Below are positions 1 through 5,778 of a stretch of 6,320 bases of DNA, piece by piece (within the stretch, counting starts at the first letter, position 1; each line of letters starts with the position of its first letter). The DNA lies in assembly GCA_902773165.1 (NCBI GenBank), contig CACYDO010000080.1, positions 1 through 6,320 on the forward strand, written 5' to 3'. The notes below the pieces were generated by a model, which made no database searches, was not told the origin of the DNA, and worked only from the letters and a program-made list of their open reading frames with translations. This stretch comes from an uncultured Ruminococcus sp. Its GTDB lineage: Bacteria > Bacillota > Clostridia > Oscillospirales > Acutalibacteraceae. The translations under genes and the position numbers were made by a program.

Positions 1-31
1 ACACCTTGAAGCTGCACGTTTTTTATTTTTT
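1..31 (+). terminator. Possible 3' half of an upstream intrinsic terminator (cut by window edge)
   Basis: The first 18 bases form a mixed-composition arm (ACACCTTGAAGCTGCACG) followed directly by a T-rich tract (TTTTTTATTTTTTT). That is how the descending arm and U-tract of a Rho-independent terminator look. The matching ascending arm would lie to the left of the window, so the hairpin cannot be confirmed. If correct, it ends an upstream plus-strand gene and insulates the acn promoter. The tract could equally be just the start of the AT-rich promoter upstream region. Confidence 0.25.
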
Positions 32-56
32 TGCATTTTTCTTTTGCAAAAATTGC

Positions 57-114
57 ATTATAACAAAATATTAACAAATTGTTGTTTGATTATGCACATG
101 ATATTTGTTATAAT
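57..114. repeat. Perfect 11-bp inverted repeat spanning the acn promoter
   Basis: ATTATAACAAA at 57-67 is the exact reverse complement of TTTGTTATAAT at 104-114, with 36 bp between the arms. The right arm overlaps the -10 box. The core TTTGTTATA occurs again in direct orientation at 130-138, just before the ribosome binding site. A fourth, shorter copy of the core (TAACAAA) is at 72-78. A small odd palindrome AACAA-A-TTGTT lies at 73-83. The arms are too far apart for a usual dimer operator, but suit two operators on separate helical faces, DNA looping, or a LysR-type multi-site arrangement. The arrangement is visible in the sequence; the operator role is inferred. Confidence 0.55.
86..114 (+). 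promoter_or_regulatory. Extended -10 sigma-A promoter of the acn operon
   Basis: A -35-like TTGATT (86-91) is followed after 17 bp by a perfect TATAAT (109-114). The -10 is preceded by TG plus one base (106-108), giving the extended -10 form TGTTATAAT. Transcription would start near 121, leaving an untranslated leader of about 30 nt before the ATG at 152. The DNA upstream (about 20-80) is very AT-rich with T- and A-tracts, which could act as an UP-like or curved element. The -10 lies inside the right arm of an 11-bp inverted repeat, so a protein bound there would probably block RNA polymerase. Promoter assignment is by eye. Confidence 0.7.
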
Positions 115-137
115 AGAAGTGTACAATTATTTGTTAT

Positions 138-143
138 AGGAGG
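138..143 (+). promoter_or_regulatory. Ribosome binding site of acn
   Basis: AGGAGG lies 8 nt upstream of the ATG at 152, a near-ideal Shine-Dalgarno match and spacing, which fixes the acn start. Confidence 0.9.
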
Positions 144-151
144 AATATAAC

Positions 152-2089
152 ATGGGTTATACGATCGCACAAAAGATCATCAAAAATCATCTTCTGAGCG
201 GGGAAATGAAGGTCGGTACCGATATCGGTCTTCGTATCGATCAGACGCTTACGCAGGACGCTACCGGAACAATGGCGTACCTCGAATTTGAGGCTATCGG
301 CGTTCCGCGCGTAAAGACAGAAAAAAGCGTTGCTTATATCGATCACAATACGCTCCAGACCGGCTTTGAAAATGCCGACGACCACCGCTTTATCCAGACA
401 GTTGCAAAGAAGCACGGCATCTGGTTCTCTCGCCCCGGCAACGGCATTTGCCACCAGGTTCACTTAGAGCGCTTCGGCATTCCCGGAAAAACGCTGATCG
501 GCTCTGACAGCCACACCCCCACGGGCGGCGGAATCGGTATGCTCGCAATGGGCGCAGGCGGACTTGACGTTGCAGTTGCAATGGGCGGCGGCGCTTACTA
601 CATAACCATGCCGAAAATGGTCAGAGTTAACCTTACAGGCAAGCTCTCTGCATGGGTTTCGGCTAAGGATATTATCCTCGAGGTTCTGCGCATTATGTCC
701 GTAAAGGGCGGCGTCGGCAAGATCATCGAGTACGCAGGCGAGGGCGTTAAAACTCTCTCCGTTCCCGAAAGAGCTACGATCACCAACATGGGCGCAGAGC
801 TTGGCGCAACGACCTCTATCTTCCCTTCCGACGAGGTTACAAGAGAGTTCCTCAAGGCTCAGGGCAGAGAGGAAGTCTGGACAGAGCTAAAGTCCGATGA
901 AGACGCCGTTTACGACGAGGAGATCAACATTGATCTTTCTAAGCTTGCTCCTATGGCAGCATGTCCGCACAGCCCCGACAACGTTAAGACGATCGAGGAG
1001 ATCGGTCCGCAGAAGATCGACCAGGTCTGCATAGGCTCATGCACAAACTCCAGCTATCTTGACCTTATGCGCGTTGCCGCTATCCTTAAAGGTAAGACCG
1101 TACACCCGGGCGTTTCTCTCTCAATTGCTCCCGGCTCGAAGCAGGTTTACAATATGCTCGCGCTCAACGGCGCTTTGGGCGACCTGATCGCAGCAGGCGC
1201 ACGTATTCTTGAATGCGCATGCGGTCCGTGCATAGGTATGGGTCAGTCGCCGAACTCGGCAGGCATCTCGCTGAGAACATTTAACAGAAACTTCCTCGGC
1301 CGCTCCGGTACAGCCGACGGTCAGATATATCTTGTAAGCCCCGAAACAGCTGCCGCTTCCGCTCTTGCAGGCGTGTTCACCGACCCGAGAACCCTCGGTG
1401 AAGCTGTTGACATCAAGCTCCCCGAGAAATTCCTTATCAACGACAACATGGTAGTTGAGCCGATCGAGGAAAGCAAAATGGACGAGGTTGAGGTTCTCAG
1501 AGGCCCGAACATCAAGCCCTTCCCGAAGACAGCTCCGCTCGATGAATCTATCGACGCTTCCTGCTCGCTTAAAGTCGGCGACAACATCACGACCGACCAC
1601 ATTATGCCGGCAGGCGCAAAGATCCTTCCTCTGAGATCGAATATTCCGGCTATCTCGCAGCACTGCTTCACGGTATGCGACAAGGATTTCCCACAAAGAG
1701 CGCTTGAACTCGGCAAATCCGTAATTGTCGGCGGTTCTAACTACGGTCAGGGCTCTTCAAGAGAGCATGCCGCTCTTGCTCCGCTCTACCTCGGCGTAAA
1801 GGCAGTTCTTGTAAAGAGCTTCGCAAGAATCCACAGAGCTAATCTTATCAACGCAGGTATCCTTCCGCTTACATTCGTTGACCCCGACGATTACGACAAG
1901 ATCGACCAGGGCGACGAGCTTCTTATTGAGAACGTTCGCGATAAGGTTACAAACGGTGAAGCTATCGTTGTTAATGACGTTACAAAGGGAATTGATATCC
2001 CCGTAGACTGCGACCTCACAGAGAGAACGAGAGATATTATCCTCGCAGGCGGTCTTCTTGACTACACAAGAGAGAACAGCAATAAGTAA
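152..2089 (+). CDS. acn: Aconitate hydratase (aconitase), short ~645-residue type
   Basis: Interconverts citrate and isocitrate via cis-aconitate in the cytoplasm, using a [4Fe-4S] cluster. The family cluster ligands are visible: Cys297 in the CIGSCTNSS motif, and Cys357 and Cys360 in CACGPCIGMG. The active-site SDSHTPTGG motif is at about 118-126. The C-terminal swivel domain follows a linker near 450-465, with DNITTDHIMPAG at 477-488, the GSNYGQGSSREHAALAP loop at 528-544 and SFARIHRANLINAG at 556-569. At 645 aa the protein is much shorter than AcnA (~890) or AcnB (~865) and fits the Aquifex-like short aconitases common in Clostridia. Homoaconitase or isopropylmalate isomerase large subunits are related, but those usually lack the fused swivel domain, and the icd neighbour supports aconitase. 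The start is fixed by the AGGAGG site. The stop overlaps the next start (TAATG). First gene of the acn-icd operon. Confidence 0.95.
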   Translation: MGYTIAQKIIKNHLLSGEMKVGTDIGLRIDQTLTQDATGTMAYLEFEAIGVPRVKTEKSVAYIDHNTLQTGFENADDHRFIQTVAKKHGIWFSRPGNGICHQVHLERFGIPGKTLIGSDSHTPTGGGIGMLAMGAGGLDVAVAMGGGAYYITMPKMVRVNLTGKLSAWVSAKDIILEVLRIMSVKGGVGKIIEYAGEGVKTLSVPERATITNMGAELGATTSIFPSDEVTREFLKAQGREEVWTELKSDEDAVYDEEINIDLSKLAPMAACPHSPDNVKTIEEIGPQKIDQVCIGSCTNSSYLDLMRVAAILKGKTVHPGVSLSIAPGSKQVYNMLALNGALGDLIAAGARILECACGPCIGMGQSPNSAGISLRTFNRNFLGRSGTADGQIYLVSPETAAASALAGVFTDPRTLGEAVDIKLPEKFLINDNMVVEPIEESKMDEVEVLRGPNIKPFPKTAPLDESIDASCSLKVGDNITTDHIMPAGAKILPLRSNIPAISQHCFTVCDKDFPQRALELGKSVIVGGSNYGQGSSREHAALAPLYLGVKAVLVKSFARIHRANLINAGILPLTFVDPDDYDKIDQGDELLIENVRDKVTNGEAIVVNDVTKGIDIPVDCDLTERTRDIILAGGLLDYTRENSNK

Positions 2090-2655
2090 TGACTGATACA
2101 GAAAAACAGAATATAATCAATTACGCCGCTCCTCCCGTTTCGGTAATGATCGTGGGCGCAGTGTTTACGGCGCTTTCGCCCGTGGGATTTCTGATAGCAA
2201 GGGCTATTTCCGATGAGCTTTGGAAAGCAGGAGTTGTGGGCGGCGTAATGGCGGTAATGGGGATCGTGTTTATGTGCCTTCGCTTTTACTATGCCGCAGC
2301 GGCAAAAAAAGCGATAAAAAACGCGCAGGCAAACGCCTCGGAGGAATTTCTTGTCTATGATTTCAGAAACGGCAGGAAATTCCTCAGCGACAGGATAATT
2401 TGCGGCGAGCACTACGTTTTCAGCAAGGGCTTAGGCATGATAGTACGTCTTTCCGACATTGTCGAGCTGAGACGCGAAACGAAATATTACAGATCCGTTC
2501 CCACCGCCGAAAATCTGAGCGTTAAAACGAAGGACGGCAAAAGAACAACGCTGTGTTCGATAAGCGCTGCCGAGGGTACGCCGCCTTTGAGCGATATTAT
2601 CCGCGAGATAATAAAGCAAGCGCCTGATGTTGAATTTATCGACAAAAGATTATAA
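2089..2655 (+). CDS. Small membrane protein of unknown function, two N-terminal helices and a soluble C-terminal domain
   Basis: I do not recognise this 188-residue protein. It has two hydrophobic segments, about residues 16-37 and 46-66, separated by a short loop. The second is followed by a basic stretch (AAAAKKAIKNAQ), which by the positive-inside rule puts the C-terminal domain in the cytoplasm. The remaining ~110 residues alternate short strand-like stretches (LSDRIICGEHYVF, GLGMIVRLSDIVELRR, ENLSVKTKDGKRTTLCSIS) and end in a helix (SDIIREIIKQAPD). This resembles the small bacterial PH-like or YcxB-like domains attached to membrane helices, but only in general pattern. The start ATG overlaps the acn stop (TAATG). 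There is no good Shine-Dalgarno sequence, only a purine run about 14 nt upstream, so translation is probably coupled to acn. Its location between two TCA-cycle genes implies co-expression but does not reveal a function. Confidence 0.85.
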   Translation: MTDTEKQNIINYAAPPVSVMIVGAVFTALSPVGFLIARAISDELWKAGVVGGVMAVMGIVFMCLRFYYAAAAKKAIKNAQANASEEFLVYDFRNGRKFLSDRIICGEHYVFSKGLGMIVRLSDIVELRRETKYYRSVPTAENLSVKTKDGKRTTLCSISAAEGTPPLSDIIREIIKQAPDVEFIDKRL

Positions 2656-2657
2656 AC

Positions 2658-2663
2658 AAGGAG
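2658..2663 (+). promoter_or_regulatory. Ribosome binding site of icd
   Basis: AAGGAG, within AAGGAGAG, lies 9 nt before the ATG at 2673, inside the 17-bp gap after the membrane-protein gene. icd therefore has its own strong initiation site, unlike the gene before it. Confidence 0.85.
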
Positions 2664-2672
2664 AGAATAAAA

Positions 2673-3884
2673 ATGTCCGGCAAAATACAGATGAAAACGC
2701 CGCTCGTTGAGATGGACGGCGACGAGATGACAAGAGTTATCTGGAAGATGATTAAGGATATCCTTATCACTCCCTATGTTGACCTTAAAACAGAGTACTA
2801 CGATCTTGGTCTTGTTCACAGAAACGAAACGAACGATCAGGTAACGATAGACAGCGCCGAGGCTACAAAGAAATACGGCGTAGCTGTAAAGTGCGCAACG
2901 ATCACCCCGAACGCAGACCGCGTTAAGGAGTACGACCTTAAAGAAATGTGGAAATCGCCGAACGGCACGATCAGAGCGCTGCTTGACGGAACAGTTTTCC
3001 GCTGTCCCATTCTCGTAAAGGGCATTACCCCTTACGTTCCCACATGGACAAAGCCGATCACTATCGCCCGTCACGCTTACGGCGATATCTACAAAAATAC
3101 AGAAATGCGCGTTAACGCAGGTTCTAAAGCAGAGCTTTGCGTAACGAAGCCCGACGGCAGCGAGGAGCGTTCGCTCATTCACGATTTCAAGACAGACGGC
3201 ATTATCCAGGGCGTTCACAATCTTGACAAGAGTATCAGCAGCTTTGCTCGTTCCTGCTTTAACTATGCTCTCGACAAAAAGCAGGATATCTGGTTTGCTT
3301 CGAAGGACACTATCTCTAAGATATATGACCACCGTTTCAAGGATATTTTCCTTGAGATCTTTGAGAACGAGTACAAGAGCAAGTTTGAAGATGCAGGGAT
3401 CGAATTCTTCTACACGCTCATTGACGACGCTGTTGCACGCGTTATCCGTTCCGACGGCGGCTACATCTGGGCATGCAAGAACTACGACGGCGACGTTATG
3501 TCCGACATGATCGCAACTGCATTTGGTTCGCTTGCAATGATGACATCAGTTCTTGTTTCGCCTGACGGCGTTTACGAGTACGAAGCAGCACACGGCACGG
3601 TTCAGCGCCACTACTACAAGCACTTAAAGGGCGAGGAAACTTCCACAAACTCCGTTGCGACGCTGTTTGCATGGACAGGCGCGCTGCGCAAGAGAGGCGA
3701 GCTCGACGACACGCCTGAGCTTTGCGCATTTGCAGACAAGCTTGAGGCTGCAACGATAAAGACGATCGAAGACGGCGTTATGACAGGCGATCTTGCACTG
3801 CTTTCCAAGCTGGAAAACAAGAAGAAGGTAAATACAGAGGATTTCCTTAAAGCAGTTGACGAAAGACTCAAAGCTACTCTATAA
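2673..3884 (+). CDS. icd: NADP-dependent isocitrate dehydrogenase, eukaryote-like homodimeric type
   Basis: Oxidatively decarboxylates isocitrate to 2-oxoglutarate with formation of NADPH, in the cytoplasm. The 403 residues align over their whole length with eukaryotic cytosolic NADP-IDH (human IDH1 type). Landmarks are VEMDGDEMTRVIW (12-24), the substrate loop SPNGTIR (95-101), Arg110 in GTVFR, Arg133 in ARHAYGDIY (equivalent to human Arg132), Lys211 in SKDTISK, and the metal aspartates Asp251, Asp274 and Asp278 around LIDDAVA and CKNYDGDVMSD. The coenzyme motif EAAHGTVQRHY (304-314) includes Arg312 and His313, which match human Arg314 and His315 that contact NADP, so NADP specificity is expected. 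The length is normal and no key residue is missing. It is the third gene of the acn operon, with its own ribosome binding site. Together with acn it makes 2-oxoglutarate for glutamate synthesis; no citrate synthase is in the window. Confidence 0.97.
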   Translation: MSGKIQMKTPLVEMDGDEMTRVIWKMIKDILITPYVDLKTEYYDLGLVHRNETNDQVTIDSAEATKKYGVAVKCATITPNADRVKEYDLKEMWKSPNGTIRALLDGTVFRCPILVKGITPYVPTWTKPITIARHAYGDIYKNTEMRVNAGSKAELCVTKPDGSEERSLIHDFKTDGIIQGVHNLDKSISSFARSCFNYALDKKQDIWFASKDTISKIYDHRFKDIFLEIFENEYKSKFEDAGIEFFYTLIDDAVARVIRSDGGYIWACKNYDGDVMSDMIATAFGSLAMMTSVLVSPDGVYEYEAAHGTVQRHYYKHLKGEETSTNSVATLFAWTGALRKRGELDDTPELCAFADKLEAATIKTIEDGVMTGDLALLSKLENKKKVNTEDFLKAVDERLKATL

Positions 3885-3950
3885 CCTCCGGGTATGCGCG
3901 CGGAAGCCCGCGCTGGCTGTTCCTCCGGGTATGCACCCGGAGGCTGTTCC
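3885..3950 (+). repeat. GC-rich imperfect tandem repeat with two strong hairpins after icd
   Basis: Starting immediately after the icd stop, CCTCCGGGTATGC occurs at 3885-3897 and again at 3922-3934, and GGCTGTTCC at 3915-3923 and 3942-3950. The region is therefore two units of 37 and 27 nt that share both ends and differ in the middle. Unit 1 holds the hairpin GCGCGG-AAGC-CCGCGC (3898-3913). Unit 2 holds a perfect 9-bp stem CCTCCGGGT / ACCCGGAGG with loop ATGC (3922-3943). The DNA is far more GC-rich than its surroundings. No T-run follows either hairpin, so it is not a classical intrinsic terminator. It could stabilise the 3' end of the mRNA, act as a Rho-assisted end, or be one copy of a dispersed intergenic repeat family. 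Confidence 0.65.
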
Positions 3951-4154
3951 GGGGGAGTTTACTGCTAACTATACTTGATCTCCGCGCCTTATAATTCACG
4001 TAAACGACAAAACGCAAAGTCGATCTATGCAAAAAGACAGTTCCTGGGTAGGTTGTATCTCATCTAACTGTATTTGTTCTGCGCAGCATCGGTCTTGTTA
4101 TGCAGCTTTCCTATCCGCCCTGATTCACCATTATCAGTCAATAGTGTATTAATT
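3951..4154 (+). other. Non-coding stretch upstream of rex
   Basis: About 200 bases hold no credible gene. A perfect TATAAT lies at 3990-3995, but no acceptable -35 box sits 16-18 bp upstream of it. A 6-bp inverted repeat ACAGTT (4037-4042) / AACTGT (4066-4071) and the palindrome CTGCGCAG (4079-4086) are present but weak. The region should carry the rex promoter, because the GC-rich hairpins after icd and the 270-bp gap argue against simple read-through. I cannot place that promoter with confidence. I see no canonical Rex operator (TTGTTAA-N4-TTAACAA type), so autoregulation is not supported by sequence. Confidence 0.5.
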
Positions 4155-4844
4155 ATGTCTAAACGAGAAAATATTTCTTCCTCCGTCGTAAGACGTCTGC
4201 CCCGTTATTACCGTTTTCTCCGCGATCTCGAAAAACAGGGAATTTCACATATAAGCTCGAACGAGCTTGCTAAGCGCATGAACTCCACCGCCTCTCAGGT
4301 GCGGCAGGATTTCAACTGCTTCGGTGAATTCGGTCAGCAGGGTATCGGTTATTCCGTTTCCCATCTCCGCGAGGAGATCGAAGGGATACTCGGTATTCGC
4401 TGCTTGTACCCGGCAATTCTCGTCGGCGCAGGCAATATCGGCACGGCTATCGCCAATCAGGTCATTTTTGAAAACCGATGTTTCGATCTCGTTGGTATCT
4501 TTGACAAGGACAGCCGTAAAATCGGCAGCGTTATCCGCGGAATTACGGTCAGCTCGACCGATGAGCTTGAACAGTTCTGCCGCGAACACGATGTGATAAC
4601 GGCGATAATCTGCGTTCCGAAATATGCGGTTGAGGAGATCGCCGAACGGCTGTATGCCTGCGGAGTTAAAAGCTTCTGGAATTTCAGCCATTTCGATATC
4701 AGCGAAAAATTCACCGATGTTATCGTTGAAAACGTACACCTGTCCGACAGTCTAATGCAGCTGTGCTTCCGCATTAACCGGCAGTGTATTGCCGGCGGCG
4801 TGTCACCGCTGACAGCTCCGCCCGACTTTGGAAATGACTATTAA
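4155..4844 (+). CDS. rex: Redox-sensing transcriptional repressor Rex
   Basis: A cytoplasmic DNA-binding dimer that reads the NADH/NAD+ ratio. In family members NADH binding releases DNA and derepresses fermentation and reoxidation genes. The 229-residue form has an N-terminal winged helix (about 1-80) with the family signature RRLPRYYRFLRDL (13-25), the recognition region NSTASQVRQDFNCFGEFG (43-60) and the wing QQGIGY. The Rossmann NADH domain begins with AILVGAGNIGTAIA (87-100), including the GxGxxG motif at 91-96, and the C-terminal helix near 191-207 is the usual domain-swapped dimer helix. I chose the ATG at 4155 because known Rex proteins begin just before this signature; extending to the TTG at 4074 adds 27 unconserved residues. 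No Shine-Dalgarno sequence is visible before 4155, which is odd for this genome. The stop is followed by a strong terminator, so rex is probably monocistronic. Confidence 0.95.
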   Translation: MSKRENISSSVVRRLPRYYRFLRDLEKQGISHISSNELAKRMNSTASQVRQDFNCFGEFGQQGIGYSVSHLREEIEGILGIRCLYPAILVGAGNIGTAIANQVIFENRCFDLVGIFDKDSRKIGSVIRGITVSSTDELEQFCREHDVITAIICVPKYAVEEIAERLYACGVKSFWNFSHFDISEKFTDVIVENVHLSDSLMQLCFRINRQCIAGGVSPLTAPPDFGNDY

Positions 4845-4913
4845 TTGATCTGCCGCATCGCTGATACCATCGACACAGGTGGTACGGGTCACATTTATAA
4901 TTATTTAACGAAA

Positions 4914-4952
4914 AACCGCACGGTAAGGCTTTAAGCCTCTCGCCGTGCGGTT
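4914..4952. terminator. Bidirectional intrinsic terminator between rex and the his genes
   Basis: A perfect 10-bp stem AACCGCACGG (4914-4923) / CCGTGCGGTT (4943-4952) encloses a smaller nested hairpin AGGCT-TTA-AGCCT (4926-4938). On the plus strand TTATTT follows the stem, a moderate U-tract that would end rex. On the minus strand the stem is followed by TTTTTC and an AT-rich stretch, a better U-tract that ends the converging histidine operon. It sits about 70 bp past the rex stop and 10 bp past the histidinol-phosphatase stop. Confidence 0.9.
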
Positions 4953-4962
4953 ATTTGCGCTA

Positions 4963-5778
4963 TTATAATTTTACGGGAACAAATTCTCCGTTCCTCAGCT
5001 CGTACCTGTGAGTAAATCCGCATTTTTTCGCGTATTCGCACATTTCGTCGAGCCTATACCCAACTGTATCAACGCTGTGGCTGTCGCTCGACATGATTAT
5101 TTTTCCGCCGCACTTTGCTATATACGTGAGTATATTTTCGTGCGGATACGGAAAATCGGTGTACCCACGCGACATCGCGCCCGTGTTGATCTCGAAAACG
5201 AGATCATTCCGGGCAAGCCTATCGACCGCTTTTTTATACGCGCCGATATATCGCGGAGATTCTCTGTCGAACAGCTTTCCGTCTGCGTTGAATTTCTCGC
5301 ACAGATCAATATGCCCGACAATATCGCAGCCTGTTTTGTCGTAAACATCGCCGACAAGCTCGAAATAAGCTTCAAGAAACGCGTAGATATCACCGTCATA
5401 ATCACGGTCTGCGGCAGCTAAAATATCAGCCTTCGTTTCGTCCACAGGCGTATAAACGCCGTTTTTTTCGACGTAATGCACAGAACCGATAAGAAAATCT
5501 GTTGCTATTGTCGGCTTGACGGCGTAATAATCCTGCTCCAGACCAACAAGCAGTTCAATTTGTCCGCGGTATTCCTCAGAAGCCTTTAGAATTTCGGCGC
5601 GGTATTTCGGATAATCTTCAAGCTTCATGCAGTAGCTTTCGTCATGCGGCGTGTACGCGTGACCCGAAAAGCCCAGCGACGAAAGCCCGAGCATTTGTGC
5701 GCTCTGCGCCATTTCCCTGACGGTATTTTTTCCGTCGCAAAACGTAGTGTGCGTATGGAAATTCTGAGCGACCTGCAT
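4963..5778 (-). CDS. hisK: Histidinol-phosphatase, PHP family
   Basis: Hydrolyses L-histidinol phosphate to L-histidinol in histidine synthesis (the gene is called hisJ in Bacillus). The 271 residues match the usual length of PHP-type enzymes (about 260-280). The metal-binding motifs of the PHP fold are visible in order: HTHTTFCDG (His8, His10, Asp15), GFSGHAYTP (His40), GLEQDYY (Glu81), IGSVHYV (His101), DIVGHIDL (His156), and SSDSHSVDTVG near the C terminus (Asp232, His234). These would hold a trinuclear metal site. FEINTGAMSRGYTDFPYP is typical of the HisK subgroup. The start ATG overlaps the stop of the upstream hisIE gene by one base (TAATG). An AAGGA site (plus-strand 5788-5792) 9 nt upstream, inside the end of hisIE, supports the start. 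Another PHP phosphoesterase is the main alternative, but motif detail and his context make histidinol-phosphatase likely. Confidence 0.92.
   Translation of the reverse strand: MQVAQNFHTHTTFCDGKNTVREMAQSAQMLGLSSLGFSGHAYTPHDESYCMKLEDYPKYRAEILKASEEYRGQIELLVGLEQDYYAVKPTIATDFLIGSVHYVEKNGVYTPVDETKADILAAADRDYDGDIYAFLEAYFELVGDVYDKTGCDIVGHIDLCEKFNADGKLFDRESPRYIGAYKKAVDRLARNDLVFEINTGAMSRGYTDFPYPHENILTYIAKCGGKIIMSSDSHSVDTVGYRLDEMCEYAKKCGFTHRYELRNGEFVPVKL

Noticed and set aside
42..57. TTTTGCAAAA palindrome and repeated TTGCA pentamers (31-35, 44-48, 53-57)
   Set aside because: In such AT-rich sequence short palindromes and pentamer repeats are expected by chance, and they match no operator that I know.
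60..110. Canonical Rex operator upstream of acn
   Set aside because: TTGTTA-type half-sites are present, but in everted order and wrong spacing; no TTGTTAA-N4-TTAACAA match exists.
1121..1716. Overlapping minus-strand open frames opposite acn
   Set aside because: They fall inside the conserved aconitase coding region, lack start signals and show no family motif.
2487..3332. Long minus-strand open frame (281 codons) antisense to the membrane protein and icd
   Set aside because: It lies opposite a fully conserved isocitrate dehydrogenase, has no recognisable domain or ribosome binding site, and is explained as a shadow of codon bias in the true gene.
3894..3968. Small 24-codon cysteine-containing open frame across the GC-rich repeat
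   Set aside because: No ribosome binding site precedes the ATG, and its composition (Gly, Cys, Ala, Ser) follows from the hairpin repeats; the DNA or RNA structure explains the region better.
3975..3995. Promoter TTGATC ... TATAAT upstream of rex
   Set aside because: The spacing between the two hexamers is only 9 bp, too short for sigma-A RNA polymerase, and no other -35 sits at 16-18 bp.
4074..4154. 27-residue N-terminal extension of Rex from a TTG codon
   Set aside because: There is no ribosome binding site, the residues do not resemble any Rex N terminus, and the conserved Rex signature begins shortly after the ATG at 4155.
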